IMG/VR virus record: IMGVR_UViG_3300044451_000434
Coordinates: 62,001-126,000 of that record
Source of the DNA: a virus
Length of the DNA stretch: 64,000 nucleotides
Strand: one strand, 5' to 3'
The position numbers and the translations under genes are program-made. Positions 51,310-60,060 of this stretch are shown piece by piece. The notes under the pieces were generated by a model. That model made no database searches. It saw only the letters and a program-made list of their open reading frames with translations, and was not told where the DNA came from. How positions within the stretch are numbered: the stretch's first letter is position 1; each line of letters opens with the position of its first letter.

Positions 51310-51964
51310 TAAATTTCCTCAACCTGTAACCAATAGATGAAATACAATCCTTAAAATCAACCTCTTGTCCGATGTTTTTTATTGAGGCTGCTGCATTGGT
51401 CTCCAAAAGAATTCCTGTTTCCCCATCAACCCTCCAAAAAAAGAATCTGTCTAAACGCTCAGGATCCATCATATAAACATATTTCATCAAATTTTCTGGT
51501 ATAGATGAACAGGCTACACATGTCGGTTCTGCATTTGAAACTGCAACACAAGACCAACAAAATATGTCATTTCTATCAAGCATTTTGGTAGAGATAGCGG
51601 CCTTCACAATCTCTGCCTGCTTTAGAGGCATCACCACATGGAAGACATCCATGAGACCACCACCTCTCCCAAAAACATCTACCCAAAAACGCCAGAAATA
51701 CCTCCACAAAAACAATATGTACTTGATGCTCCTTGGGTAGACTTTGAGATTATGGCTATCTTGGAGACTGCTCATGCGGCACATCTTTCTCAGCATACAA
51801 GCGCCAATAGAACACAACTCCGATACACTATCGGTCGCAACTATTATCGCCAATATGCAATCGACCTCGTAGAGAGATATTGAAGTTGGCGTATGCGTCT
51901 CGGTCATTGTTGTGGTTGCAACTTTGACATACGAAGCGCCTGTCGCGTGACTGAGTATATTCAC
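51302..51964 (-). CDS. Hypothetical protein upstream of terminase, start uncertain (up to 220 aa)
   Basis: The C-terminal 116 residues (from an ATG at 51652, MDVFHVVMPLKQAEIVKAA) look firmly coding and hold CWSCVAV and CVACSS, a two-CxxC zinc-site pattern, followed by a RFFFWRVDGETGILL domain. The frame is open to 51970, and a GTG at 51964 overlaps the stop of a 33-residue ORF as GTGA. The extra 104 residues are Cys/Trp/Phe-rich and lie opposite a plausible plus-strand ORF, so the shorter version may be correct. Position before the large terminase is where small terminase genes often sit, but no HTH is evident. Confidence 0.6.
   Translation of the reverse strand: MNILSHATGASYVKVATTTMTETHTPTSISLYEVDCILAIIVATDSVSELCSIGACMLRKMCRMSSLQDSHNLKVYPRSIKYILFLWRYFWRFWVDVFGRGGGLMDVFHVVMPLKQAEIVKAAISTKMLDRNDIFCWSCVAVSNAEPTCVACSSIPENLMKYVYMMDPERLDRFFFWRVDGETGILLETNAAASIKNIGQEVDFKDCISSIGYRLRKFNG
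51638..51883 (+). CDS. Possible plus-strand small gene (81 aa)
   Basis: ATG at 51638 with AGAGG about ten bases before. The peptide has an ordinary protein composition: NIYPKTPEIPPQKQYVLDA, then a helical DFEIMAILETAHAAHLSQH and YTIGRNYYRQYAIDLVERY. It is antisense to the N-terminal extension of the minus-strand gene at 51302-51964; if that gene starts at 51652 the two are divergent with a 15-base overlap. No family recognised; not certain to be real. Confidence 0.35.
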   Translation: MEDIHETTTSPKNIYPKTPEIPPQKQYVLDAPWVDFEIMAILETAHAAHLSQHTSANRTQLRYTIGRNYYRQYAIDLVERY

Positions 51965-52062
51965 AGGCAATTTAAACTTTGTTCATGTTCTACTGAGGTG
52001 GCTGCCTGTGTCAAATATTCCGAATCAGCACTTGAAGATTGAATGTGAAGTTTTGTCAACAT
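51961..52062 (-). CDS. Very small ORF (33 aa), possible
   Basis: ATG at 52062 (MLTKLHIQSSSADSEYLTQ), stop TGA overlapping a downstream GTG start. Its only support is the GTGA junction typical of this operon. Composition is unremarkable and the ribosome site is weak. Confidence 0.3.
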   Translation of the reverse strand: MLTKLHIQSSSADSEYLTQAATSVEHEQSLNCL

Positions 52063-52084
52063 GATGCGAATATGTGCGGAATTT

Positions 52085-52258
52085 CTAGCGATTGCTTTTT
52101 TTTGAGTTCAGTTGCATTGGCGCATTTTCTTCTATGAGAAAAGAACCGTTAGTTAGAGTTTTAATTGTATTGACGCTGTGCTGCAAAGCACTCAAGTCTT
52201 TTTCAGTTTGTTCCGCAGAAACTTCATCTGATACAGGAAAAATTCTAGGATTTGGCAT
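52085..52258 (-). CDS. Small hypothetical protein (57 aa)
   Basis: ATG at 52258 (MPNPRIFPVSDEVSAEQTE) 17 bases after the stop of the tail-fibre-associated gene, running to TAG at 52085. GAAAG lies upstream. The peptide is polar with one likely helix (KDLSALQHSVNTIKTLTNG). It fills a gap otherwise empty on both strands. No family recognised. Confidence 0.55.
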   Translation of the reverse strand: MPNPRIFPVSDEVSAEQTEKDLSALQHSVNTIKTLTNGSFLIEENAPMQLNSKKSNR

Positions 52259-52275
52259 TTAGTTTACTTTCGTGT

Positions 52276-52704
52276 TTAGTTCGCAAACATTTCAAATGTA
52301 TCAAACTGAACACCACCAAGTGATACGATAACTGTATCAGGATCACTGTCCGAGGCAAAAGTGATCCATTGCCCATTGGAAACTGTTATTTCAAAACCAT
52401 CGGGTGGAATTGTATCCATGGAAGGTAGAATAAATGTTGGTTCTGATGGGCCCACACCTAGTATCCCGAAATCTTGTGTGCCCGCAGGTTGAGAGTTTGT
52501 TACTTTGTAGTACAGTTGCGATCTAGAATTGTCGTAGTAGACCGTGAAAGTTACTGGCTGATTTATGCCCTTAATCTGCCTGGAAGAACCGTTGTACTGA
52601 GTACCAAATCCCGTATCGGTAGTTCCAACATCTGCCCATTGAACAGCATTGGGAGTCACATCCCTAACATTGGCGTGGCCTCGTAAACCCACAATGTGTC
52701 TCAT
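52276..52704 (-). CDS. Small tail-fibre-associated protein (142 aa)
   Basis: ATG at 52704 overlaps the fibre gene stop as ATGA. Entirely beta-rich: KGINQPVTFTVYYDNSRSQ, LYYKVTNSQPAGTQDFGIL, PPDGFEITVSNGQWITFAS. This looks like a small sandwich domain as used in fibre tips, fibre chaperones or capsid decorations. Translational coupling to the fibre gene suggests a partner protein. No enzyme motif. Confidence 0.7.
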   Translation of the reverse strand: MRHIVGLRGHANVRDVTPNAVQWADVGTTDTGFGTQYNGSSRQIKGINQPVTFTVYYDNSRSQLYYKVTNSQPAGTQDFGILGVGPSEPTFILPSMDTIPPDGFEITVSNGQWITFASDSDPDTVIVSLGGVQFDTFEMFAN

Positions 52705-54368
52705 GTTCCTAGTGCTCCTGCAAGATTAAATGTGTTGGCAACATAGGCAACAAGAGAGGCGGATGCGTGTTGGCCTGCGGTTTTGGTGTAAGATCCAAAC
52801 GAGTTAATTGTGGTTCCTGATGCAGAGAAAGTTACTTGACCTGCTCCCAATTGAATTACGGTAACACTGTAACCGGCACCAAGTCCACTAGGAACAGTAA
52901 CCGTGATTGAACTCGCGTTGTTCATTGTGATTACTTTACCGTTATCTGATGCAGCAAGTGTGTATGTTGTGCCTGTTTGAGCATTTATTCCACTAGAAGA
53001 AAGTGCGTAAGCAGAGGCATTTACTCCACCTGGCGCGGTCACAGTTCCGTAAATAGTGGCAGATGTTTGTGAGGTGGCACCAATCACGGCGGTGTTGCTG
53101 CCTAGACCCACAGCCTCAGAACCAATCACAATTTCAGAACTTGGAGCATCACCGCTTGCCCGCGAGTTATAACCAATGTAGATGTTATTTGTGCCGCCAG
53201 AGGTATGATTGGTGTTGCTGCTTGTTTTATAACGAGCAGCACCACCACCGATTGCGGTGACGCCCGTTCCGCTTGTAGCGTTTCTTAAAGCAGAATTACC
53301 AATCGCGGAGTTGTCTGAGCCATTTATAGAAAAGAGTGCTTCTGCGCCCACCGCAGTGTTTTGTTGGCCTGTGGTGAGCGTGTAGAGGGCATTAATGCCG
53401 ATTGCTGCGTTGTACGATCCAGATGTGTTGCTTAGCATTGAGTTGTAGCCGATGCTCACATTGCCAATGGAAGTCACAGAGGCACTTCCAAACAACGCTT
53501 GATATCCGATGGCAGTATTCGTTCGTGCCGTGGTGGCTCGATACATGGCGCTCGTACCAACGGCTAGATTGCCGTAGGCAGTAGTGGTGCCGTCGCCGTT
53601 GAGATTCAACAATGCTTGGGAACCAATCGCCACATTGTCAACGCCTGCGGTGTTAGCAGCCAAACTTGAAGAGCCGACACCAACATTGCGAGCACCCGTC
53701 GTATTGGCGTTGACGGCAGAAGAACCGATGGCAACATTCGTGCTGACATCTCCTGCACCGCGACCGACTCGCAATCCGTTTACGAAACAATCCTTTGCCA
53801 CGCCAATACCGCCCGAGACAACAAGTGCGCCCGTGGTACTGTTACTGCTCGCCGTTGTCGCCGCAGCCGTAAGCACGCCCGCGAAGTTGCCCGTGCCGCC
53901 CACGAACAGCGCACCCGACACACCGATGCCACCTGTCACAAGAAGCGCACCCGTTGTGGTGCTCGTGCTCGCCGTGCCGCTTGTCGCTCGCAGTTGACCA
54001 CCTGCGGCAACAGTGCTAGAGCCCGTGATGGCACCGTCTGCGTCGATATTGCCTGTTGAGGTAACGCTCGAAAACTCTGCGAAAGTAGCGAAGATATCTC
54101 CAATGACCGTTAATGTATTATTTGCCGTAACTGCACCGTCAAATATTTTTTCTCCAACAATAGTTTGCGTTGTTGCTATGGTGACTAGATTTTCCGTCAG
54201 GTCAGTTGTTGCTGACAGCTTTTTGACTGTACCGCTAGTGTTTTTGATGAAGAGCGCCTCGTCTGCAACGTTGATTGCAATTTCTCCAAGTTCTAGTGTG
54301 GCATCTGGCTGCGAAGAAGCATAAGTGGAGTACAGGTGCTGAATTATACTTTCTCTAGTTACTGGCAT
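52701..54368 (-). CDS. Tail fibre protein with YadA-head-like repeats (555 aa)
   Basis: ATG at 54368 (MPVTRESIIQHLYSTYASS). The N-terminal 60 residues share a pattern with the next fibre gene (MPTSRESLITVLYGS), a likely virion anchor. Residues 60-200 are Thr/Ser/Ala/Gly-rich. From about 205 to 400 come repeated units such as NVAIGSSAVNANTTGARNVG, NTAIGYQALFGS and NTAVGAEALFSIN, the left-handed parallel beta-roll signature of trimeric autotransporter (YadA-type) heads. The C-terminus (YTLAASDNGKVITMNNASS) resembles a fibre-tip beta domain. Trimeric fibre for host attachment is a good inference. Confidence 0.85.
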   Translation of the reverse strand: MPVTRESIIQHLYSTYASSQPDATLELGEIAINVADEALFIKNTSGTVKKLSATTDLTENLVTIATTQTIVGEKIFDGAVTANNTLTVIGDIFATFAEFSSVTSTGNIDADGAITGSSTVAAGGQLRATSGTASTSTTTGALLVTGGIGVSGALFVGGTGNFAGVLTAAATTASSNSTTGALVVSGGIGVAKDCFVNGLRVGRGAGDVSTNVAIGSSAVNANTTGARNVGVGSSSLAANTAGVDNVAIGSQALLNLNGDGTTTAYGNLAVGTSAMYRATTARTNTAIGYQALFGSASVTSIGNVSIGYNSMLSNTSGSYNAAIGINALYTLTTGQQNTAVGAEALFSINGSDNSAIGNSALRNATSGTGVTAIGGGAARYKTSSNTNHTSGGTNNIYIGYNSRASGDAPSSEIVIGSEAVGLGSNTAVIGATSQTSATIYGTVTAPGGVNASAYALSSSGINAQTGTTYTLAASDNGKVITMNNASSITVTVPSGLGAGYSVTVIQLGAGQVTFSASGTTINSFGSYTKTAGQHASASLVAYVANTFNLAGALGT

Positions 54369-54407
54369 GCATAACCCTCAATTGTACCACAAAATTATAC
54401 GATCAGA

Positions 54408-56564
54408 TCAGGTGAAGATTCCACCCCTGATGTTGGCAATAAGTGTTCCAACCGTGTATCCGGTTGCGCTAGTGTTGACGGTGGTGCTAGGTTCCGATTG
54501 AGAATCCACAAAAAGCCTGAACTTGCCGTCCGAAGCGTCTCGGAAAAGACCGCAATATAGGTCTAGCGAGCCACTTGTGTCATAGAGACCGTAGAAACCG
54601 ATATCAACACTGTCAGCGGTACTGTTGCCATTAGCGAGTTTTATGAGTGGGTCCTCAACCGACAAGATCGAGGTATTAACTGTGACGGCGGTTCCGTTGA
54701 CAGTTAGATCACCAGTCACGGTCAAGTTGTTTCCAACTGTAGCATTGTAGCCAAATGCAACAGTGCCGCCTGCAGCAGATCCTATGTTCACATTTGTGGT
54801 TGACCCAGATGCTCCGTTTGCACCCATATTTATTGTATTGGTGAATCCATTTCCGGTAGCACCGTTGGAAATTCCAGTGGTCGCGCTAGATGCCCCATTA
54901 TACCCAAAACCAAGTGTGGTGGCTGCACCGAAGGCATTCACCGTTGTTGCAGTAGTATTAAAGACATTCTGGGTCGTTGCGTTCCCAACAAGTGTACCAC
55001 CGCGAAGGTTGATTGTTGCTGTTGTGGAATCACCCATGGTGATGGCGGTGGCTGCGCCACCGATGTTCAGAGTTGTTGCTGTACCGTTAAGCAGATTGAA
55101 TGTTGCGGCTGATGTTGTGAGGCCTCCGCCATTGACGGCGAGGTCACCAGTGATCGTGAGGGTGTCCGTCGTCTTGTTATAGGTTAGACCAGAGTCTCCA
55201 CCTAGGGCGGAACCTCCGTCATTGAACATCACTTGGGTGTCGGAACCAGCTACAAGAGCAACTGTGCCAGTGGCATCGGGCAGGGTGATCGTGCGGTCGG
55301 CGGTTGGGTCGGCAACAGTGAGGGTGGTCTCAAAACCATTAGATGTTACGCCCTCCCATATGATGTTCACGGGGGTTACAACAGGAGTTAGATCATCTGT
55401 TTGTTTTGTACCCAAATATATGTCACCACCCAAAAAATCTGTAGTTGATCCATTTCCAGAATTTACTTTTATAAGTGGAACGCTTCCTTCAAAAAAAACG
55501 GAACTAGTAGTGCTCAACGCGAGTGTACCCGTGGGCGCAATCGTAATATAATTAGAACCACTGTTTGTCGTTACATACGCGTTTGTATTGCCAAGCTTGA
55601 GGGTTGAATTTCTTATATGTGCTACTCCTGTGCTAGTGGAACCAATTGTAACGGCTGTGGCTGCGCCAAAGGCATTTACAGTTGTTGCAGTGTTATTAAA
55701 GACATGCTGTGTCGTTAAATTGCCAACAAGGGTGCCGCCACGGATGACGGTGGTGGCTATTGTTGAATCACCCATGGTGATGGCGGTGGCTGCGCCACCG
55801 AGATTCAGGGTGGCAACCGTACTGTCCAGCAGATTGAATGTTGCGGCTGATGTTGTGAGGCCTCCGCCGTTGACGGCGAGGTCGCCTGCAATGGTGAGGG
55901 TGTCTCCGTTGACGGCGAGGTCGCCTGCAATGGTGAGGGTGTCTGTCAACGAGTTGTAGGTCAGGCCATTACTGTCCACCCTCACTGCGGTGGCGCCAGA
56001 GGTGGCATTGGTGAATGCTATGTATGCAGTTGTGGTGGCATCATCATTTGTGACGCTCACGTTCGTGGCGGTGCCTGTGCTTGACCAGCTGAGGACACCG
56101 TTGCCGTCCGTGGTCAGAACCTCTGCCGCATCACCATCATTTACCGGCAGGGTGAATGTGTATGCTGCATTCGAAGTGGTGGCAGTAGGCGCCTGGAGGA
56201 TCACCGTTCCACCACCGTTGCCACGAGCTGTGAATACTATTTCACTCGTTGTCCCGAGGGTCAAGTCCCCGGTAAGCGATCCGCCGGAAAGCGGCAGATA
56301 ATTTCCAGCAAGGCTTTTTACGGCATACTGGGTTGCCAACTTATTGTTTTCACTGCTGACACTCGACCAGTTGATGGCTGCTTGGTCTTCGATGATCGCA
56401 CCAACCCAGTTGGAAGTGTTGTTGCCGCCGGAACCTACGAAAAGCTTCTTGTTACTACCTGACCCGTTGGCAAAAGCCAACTCGCCATCATACAGATCAG
56501 AAGGGGCTGTCGTTGCAGAAGACCCGTACAGGACGGTTATCAGTGATTCTCTTGACGTTGGCAT
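54408..56564 (-). CDS. Tail fibre protein, repeat-rich (718 aa)
   Basis: ATG at 56564 with AAGGAT upstream. It begins MPTSRESLITVLYGSSATT, like the downstream fibre gene. The body repeats ADRTITLPDATG-type strands, TITGDLAVNGGGLTTSAAT and ATAITMGDSTTAT units; two large similar blocks (about residues 215-320 and 460-550) suggest an internal duplication. Residues 620-690 (ILSVEDPLIKLANGNSTAD) look like a C-terminal domain. Beta-helical fibre or tailspike shaft without a visible enzyme motif. Confidence 0.85.
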   Translation of the reverse strand: MPTSRESLITVLYGSSATTAPSDLYDGELAFANGSGSNKKLFVGSGGNNTSNWVGAIIEDQAAINWSSVSSENNKLATQYAVKSLAGNYLPLSGGSLTGDLTLGTTSEIVFTARGNGGGTVILQAPTATTSNAAYTFTLPVNDGDAAEVLTTDGNGVLSWSSTGTATNVSVTNDDATTTAYIAFTNATSGATAVRVDSNGLTYNSLTDTLTIAGDLAVNGDTLTIAGDLAVNGGGLTTSAATFNLLDSTVATLNLGGAATAITMGDSTIATTVIRGGTLVGNLTTQHVFNNTATTVNAFGAATAVTIGSTSTGVAHIRNSTLKLGNTNAYVTTNSGSNYITIAPTGTLALSTTSSVFFEGSVPLIKVNSGNGSTTDFLGGDIYLGTKQTDDLTPVVTPVNIIWEGVTSNGFETTLTVADPTADRTITLPDATGTVALVAGSDTQVMFNDGGSALGGDSGLTYNKTTDTLTITGDLAVNGGGLTTSAATFNLLNGTATTLNIGGAATAITMGDSTTATINLRGGTLVGNATTQNVFNTTATTVNAFGAATTLGFGYNGASSATTGISNGATGNGFTNTINMGANGASGSTTNVNIGSAAGGTVAFGYNATVGNNLTVTGDLTVNGTAVTVNTSILSVEDPLIKLANGNSTADSVDIGFYGLYDTSGSLDLYCGLFRDASDGKFRLFVDSQSEPSTTVNTSATGYTVGTLIANIRGGIFT
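55867..55944 (-). repeat. 39-base tandem duplication inside the fibre gene
   Basis: Two adjacent, identical 39-base copies (55867-55905 and 55906-55944) coding DTLTIAGDLAVNG twice. The exact identity shows a recent tandem duplication in frame. Further relatives of the unit occur near 55130-55160. Confidence 0.95.
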
Positions 56565-56707
56565 GGTTTTTTATCCTTAAAGTTTAAATTATGCGTTAAT
56601 CTCTATACATTTTTTTCGACAAAATACTTCCATGTAGATTTTTTTTACCAAACATGCCTGAAAATCGCTATAATAAATTGTTTTTTAATGCTACATTCTC
56701 ACCGTAC
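56565..56707. other. AT-rich gap between fibre genes
   Basis: 143 bases without an ORF of note. It contains runs of T and A and, on the plus strand, a TATAAT at 56669-56674 without a good -35 box. Likely carries the ribosome site and leader of the 718-aa fibre gene; a leftward promoter may lie here but I cannot identify one. Confidence 0.4.
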
Positions 56708-58504
56708 TCATTCAACAGTTATGTTGCCCTGCGAACTGATCACATTCCATTCTGTGTTTGCGACGCTGCATACTAGTTCGACGCAATCTTTTGGATCGTT
56801 GCTCGCTAGATATCCCGAAACACCAACGGTTGTATCCATGTTTCCAAAATGGATGATCTGACCGTGGTTCTGTGCAATACGCCATGTGTTTTGGAGACCA
56901 CTCACCCTCACTATTTTGCCCACCGCAGAAGAAGAAGGTAGTGTGAGAACGAGCGTTCCTTCATTCTTGTTGGCAAAAACTCCGGTGTCAACCGAAAGAC
57001 CCTGATCGTCTGTGACGACGCTCCAGATAATCATGCCACCGCCTGTAACGGTCGACCAAGACAACTCGGCGACTGAGTCATCCACCGAAGCAATGGTGAG
57101 AACTTGGTTTGTCGAACCAATCGATGGGGGCATGACATATGTGGAATCAGATGGCAAGGAAGACGGAGCCCTAACCGCCACGCAGCTTGAAGAATCTGCA
57201 TCTGCAAGACGAACAGACCCGACCGCGTCGAGCTGAAGATTACCATCGGACAAAATCGCAAAAGTTCCAGATTTGTCTGGAAGTGTCAGAGTTCTGTCAA
57301 CTGTTGGTTCTTCTGTCTGGATCGTTGTTTGGTACGAGTTGATCGTGCCGCTGTCAAAAACAAGATTGCTACCGATGATGCGTATGTCACCATCGCCCAC
57401 GACACGTCCCTGATCGTCAACCTCAAATACCGTATGACCGTCAATGTCTCTCACCTGAAATGCTGTCGAGCCATCGAAGGTTGTCGCACGGATTGCGAGT
57501 GAGCCACAGAAGCTGACATGCTGACAATTGTTTGAATAGGGGTCATAATAAGGGTCTTCTGCAGGCCAAGACCAGTTATGAAACCAACCTGCCCTAGTAA
57601 TCTTCTGTCTTGTATATCCGTCGAGATAAGCGGCATCAACCCCATATATCAGTGATCCATCTGCAGATTGGTACTTGAGAAAACTTTCGAAGGTAGGAAC
57701 ATCTCCTGCTCCGTTGCCAACATCTCTAGTTGCAGCCGTACCAAGCCCGAGCGTGGTTCTCTGGGTGTAGGCATCGGGATCATCAAGCAGAGCCTTGCCT
57801 GCTACCGTGATATCTCCGCCGAGTTTGGATGTTGAAACCACTCCGAAATCAATCGTCCATGTGGATCCAAAGTTACTGACGGTAATGTCGCCCTTGTCTC
57901 CGTCTGTGATGCCTAAGCCACCAGACGGAGAAGATGCCACCCATGCAGAACCAGTCCATGTGGGAACCTGCCCAGATGTTGCACCACTCTGTGCTATTTT
58001 TGATAGCGGCACGGAAGACACGGAAACTGTTACTGCACCATCATTGGATGATGACACGGATATGGTTCCGTCTTGGTTTGACAGACCATCAAGTCTTGGG
58101 GGAGACAAAAGCCGCCAAACTGTGCCGTCCCACTGCCATTTACGTCGGCCGTGAATGATGATCTGACTGACTACCTGAGACTGGGCCAATACGAGCGGCG
58201 TGGTGGCTGCAGAAAGTTGTAAGAAGTCTCCCTCAGAACCGAACTCGACCCACGCAGACCTTCCCTGTGAATCTGTGTACCACACTGCCTCCCTGCCGGT
58301 TACTGGATTTATCCAGCGTTCTCCTGAATACGGCGATGGAGGGGGAGTGGGCGATATTTCAGTATGCTGACTACTAGCGGCGCCGGGAACCCACTTTTCT
58401 TGAGCTTGGTTCCACACCAGAGTGTTTCCATCCTGCGGCTGCTGTCTTGCTATATCAGCGAGATCTCTCAGTCTCGAAATCTGTACATTTGGAGGTATAG
58501 CCAC
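56708..58504 (-). CDS. Tail fibre-like structural protein (598 aa)
   Basis: GTG start at 58504 (GTG GCT ATA, MAIPPNVQISRLRDLADIA). The N-terminal part resembles fibre openings: DLADIARQQPQDGNTLVWN, SGERWINPVTGREAVWYTD. A strand-rich middle (GDKGDITVSNFGSTWTIDF) and SLIYGVDAAYLDGYTRQKI follow, then EPTVDRTLTLPDKSGTFAI, a unit also found in the 718-aa fibre. The C-terminal region (VGKIVRVSGLQNTWRIAQN) looks like a tip domain. No enzyme motif. First of three adjacent fibre-type genes. Confidence 0.82.
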   Translation of the reverse strand: MAIPPNVQISRLRDLADIARQQPQDGNTLVWNQAQEKWVPGAASSQHTEISPTPPPSPYSGERWINPVTGREAVWYTDSQGRSAWVEFGSEGDFLQLSAATTPLVLAQSQVVSQIIIHGRRKWQWDGTVWRLLSPPRLDGLSNQDGTISVSSSNDGAVTVSVSSVPLSKIAQSGATSGQVPTWTGSAWVASSPSGGLGITDGDKGDITVSNFGSTWTIDFGVVSTSKLGGDITVAGKALLDDPDAYTQRTTLGLGTAATRDVGNGAGDVPTFESFLKYQSADGSLIYGVDAAYLDGYTRQKITRAGWFHNWSWPAEDPYYDPYSNNCQHVSFCGSLAIRATTFDGSTAFQVRDIDGHTVFEVDDQGRVVGDGDIRIIGSNLVFDSGTINSYQTTIQTEEPTVDRTLTLPDKSGTFAILSDGNLQLDAVGSVRLADADSSSCVAVRAPSSLPSDSTYVMPPSIGSTNQVLTIASVDDSVAELSWSTVTGGGMIIWSVVTDDQGLSVDTGVFANKNEGTLVLTLPSSSAVGKIVRVSGLQNTWRIAQNHGQIIHFGNMDTTVGVSGYLASNDPKDCVELVCSVANTEWNVISSQGNITVE

Positions 58505-59036
58505 AAAGGATGTTTCATAAAAAATGAGTCTTTTCCCCCGTCAACAAACTTCTTCATATGGATAAGTTGATGAATTTTAAAGATTTTTCCGTTTTCGAAC
58601 ACCCAAAGGACGAAATAATTGGATAGGTCTCTCGCCTGTATCGGAGACCAAAATCTTGGTTTGGCGATTAGGGGGGTCGCCTGATGGGTTTTGAGCAAAC
58701 GCCCCCGACGGACGAAAGTCTGGTCCAATAGCTCAAGTATGCTCAGGAGTCGGGAGCTGTGAAGCATGATGCGTACACAAGACGCATGTGCACCGATGGG
58801 GTTTCTACAGACTGCAGGAAGTCTGCCCGCACACCATCCCAGGTGTGCTGATGAGACATGTCGACCAACCATGGTCGGATGGGATGATGCATTGTGATGG
58901 AGGATGACCTCTTGCCAGTTTTTACATGCATTAAAATATTTTTGGCAAGAGTGGCAAATACAAGGGGATATTCTATCAACCCCCAAGGGTTATGTAATAA
59001 TCTTAAACCCACATATAAATATAATTTAACTCTACA

Positions 59037-59059
59037 CCGTTGGACCTTCGGTCCAACGG
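59037..59059 (-). terminator. Perfect hairpin, possible boundary after the ATPase gene
   Basis: CCGTTGGACC and GGTCCAACGG form a 10-bp stem with a 3-base loop. The minus-strand sequence beyond is AT-rich (TGTAGAGTTAAATTATATTT) but lacks a tight T-run. It probably reduces read-through from the ATPase gene toward the fibre genes. Confidence 0.45.
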
Positions 59060-59061
59060 CT

Positions 59062-59098
59062 GTGGTGCACATCCGGCGTAGCCAGGATGGTGCACCAC
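59062..59098 (-). other. Second hairpin beside the ATPase gene
   Basis: GTGGTGCAC and GTGCACCAC pair perfectly over 9 bp around a 19-base loop, two bases from the neighbouring hairpin. The tandem arrangement suggests a structured 3' end or a binding element. Confidence 0.45.
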
Positions 59099-59187
59099 TA
59101 CTTGTTTGGATTTGTATTTTATTGAGTTATTCTCTGTGTAAAGAAGAAATGGACCATTATTTTCTGAACTATGAGTTCAGAAAACAT

Positions 59188-60060
59188 TTATTCAGAAGAT
59201 GCATCAGACCAATCTGGATGCATTTTCTGCATGTCGATCAGAGATGATTCACCCCACATACTGCGGACAGTTCTCAGTATGCTATCACTATGTGTTGTGC
59301 ACAGAAACTGTGTTTGGGGGAATTGGATGTTGAGAGCCCTGACTAGACGAGGATGTCTTCGAAAATAGACATGCATCTCAAGATTGTCAATAAGAGCCAT
59401 TCCCCTGTCATCGCTCAATTTGGTACAGATGTTACGCAACAGTGTTGCTATCTTTTTCTCTCCATCGCTCATCCTCTTGTGGTGAACCCTGGTAGATCCC
59501 TTTCTGATGCAGAAATCTTGGTAGAAATCAATCCTTTCACCCGATTCGTTTGTTGTCACAAGTTTCCCCAGTTCACAAGGCAATCCATAGACTTCATCAG
59601 CCAAATGAAGAAACTTTTCCCCCAAATTCGATGGGAGTTGAAACTTGTACATATTCATGGGGTGGTCTGCATCACAATATGCAGCCCAACCATCTGATCC
59701 CGAAGGAGCTTCTTCAAGTCCGTTTTCAACTATTTCTCCTCCCATGATGGAGACATTGAACACTCCATGTTTATGAACAAATTCTGCATGCATACTACAT
59801 GGCTCTGAAGGGGGGATGTAGGCAGCCATTGTCGGGTCATAATCAGGGTTGTATGTTAATTTTCTGAACAACATAGAATTATCACGACCCCGCAGCATCC
59901 TTGGGGTGGAAACAATCCTGATGGCGTGCATGAGAGTTGATTTACCCGTACCGTTTGGTCCGAAAAAAACAGAGAACGGTCTGTTTTCTGGATTGAAGTC
60001 AAAACTCACATCCCTCAATCCACAAAAATTCTTCAGTTTCAAACTTTTGAGCCAATACAT
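59188..60060 (-). CDS. RecF/OLD-like AAA ATPase (290 aa)
   Basis: Begins MYWLKSLKLKNFCGLRDVS, the standard start of SMC/RecF/OLD-type ATPases. Walker A FGPNGTGKST is at residues 33-42; an ABC-signature-like RMSDGEKKIATLL lies near 197; Walker B GMALIDNLEMHVYF near 220; and the H-loop LCTTHSDSIL near 255. The hinge or Toprim region of larger family members is absent, leaving only the head domain, as in small AAA_15/AAA_21-type proteins. It could be an anti-defence or DNA-repair factor. Its ATG lies head to head with the plus-strand gene at 60059, sharing the CATG bases. Confidence 0.9.
   Translation of the reverse strand: MYWLKSLKLKNFCGLRDVSFDFNPENRPFSVFFGPNGTGKSTLMHAIRIVSTPRMLRGRDNSMLFRKLTYNPDYDPTMAAYIPPSEPCSMHAEFVHKHGVFNVSIMGGEIVENGLEEAPSGSDGWAAYCDADHPMNMYKFQLPSNLGEKFLHLADEVYGLPCELGKLVTTNESGERIDFYQDFCIRKGSTRVHHKRMSDGEKKIATLLRNICTKLSDDRGMALIDNLEMHVYFRRHPRLVRALNIQFPQTQFLCTTHSDSILRTVRSMWGESSLIDMQKMHPDWSDASSE

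Larger units (their letters stand above)
58505..59187. other. Structured, weakly coding stretch between fibre and ATPase genes
   Basis: No convincing gene. On the minus strand one frame (58986-58468) begins with CICHSCQKYFNACKNWQEV, zinc-finger-like, and another (59072-58743) ends with MHHPIRPWLVDMSHQHTWD; they occupy the same bases in different frames, so at most one is real and the pair could be a decayed gene. The right part has two strong hairpins and a plus-strand TATAAATA at 59014-59021. It may hold regulatory RNA or a transcription boundary. Confidence 0.5.

Noticed and set aside
54763-55959. Several plus-strand Val/Pro/Ala-rich ORFs opposite the fibre genes
   Set aside because: They arise from the reverse reading of Thr/Gly/Ala repeats; no independent support.
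56669-56674. TATAAT on the plus strand as a promoter
   Set aside because: No -35 box at a usable distance, and no plus-strand gene follows; the fibre gene downstream is on the other strand.
58894-59247. Plus-strand ORF of 117 codons through the hairpin region
   Set aside because: It reads through both hairpins and into the antisense of the ATPase gene; composition is uneven and the frame looks accidental.
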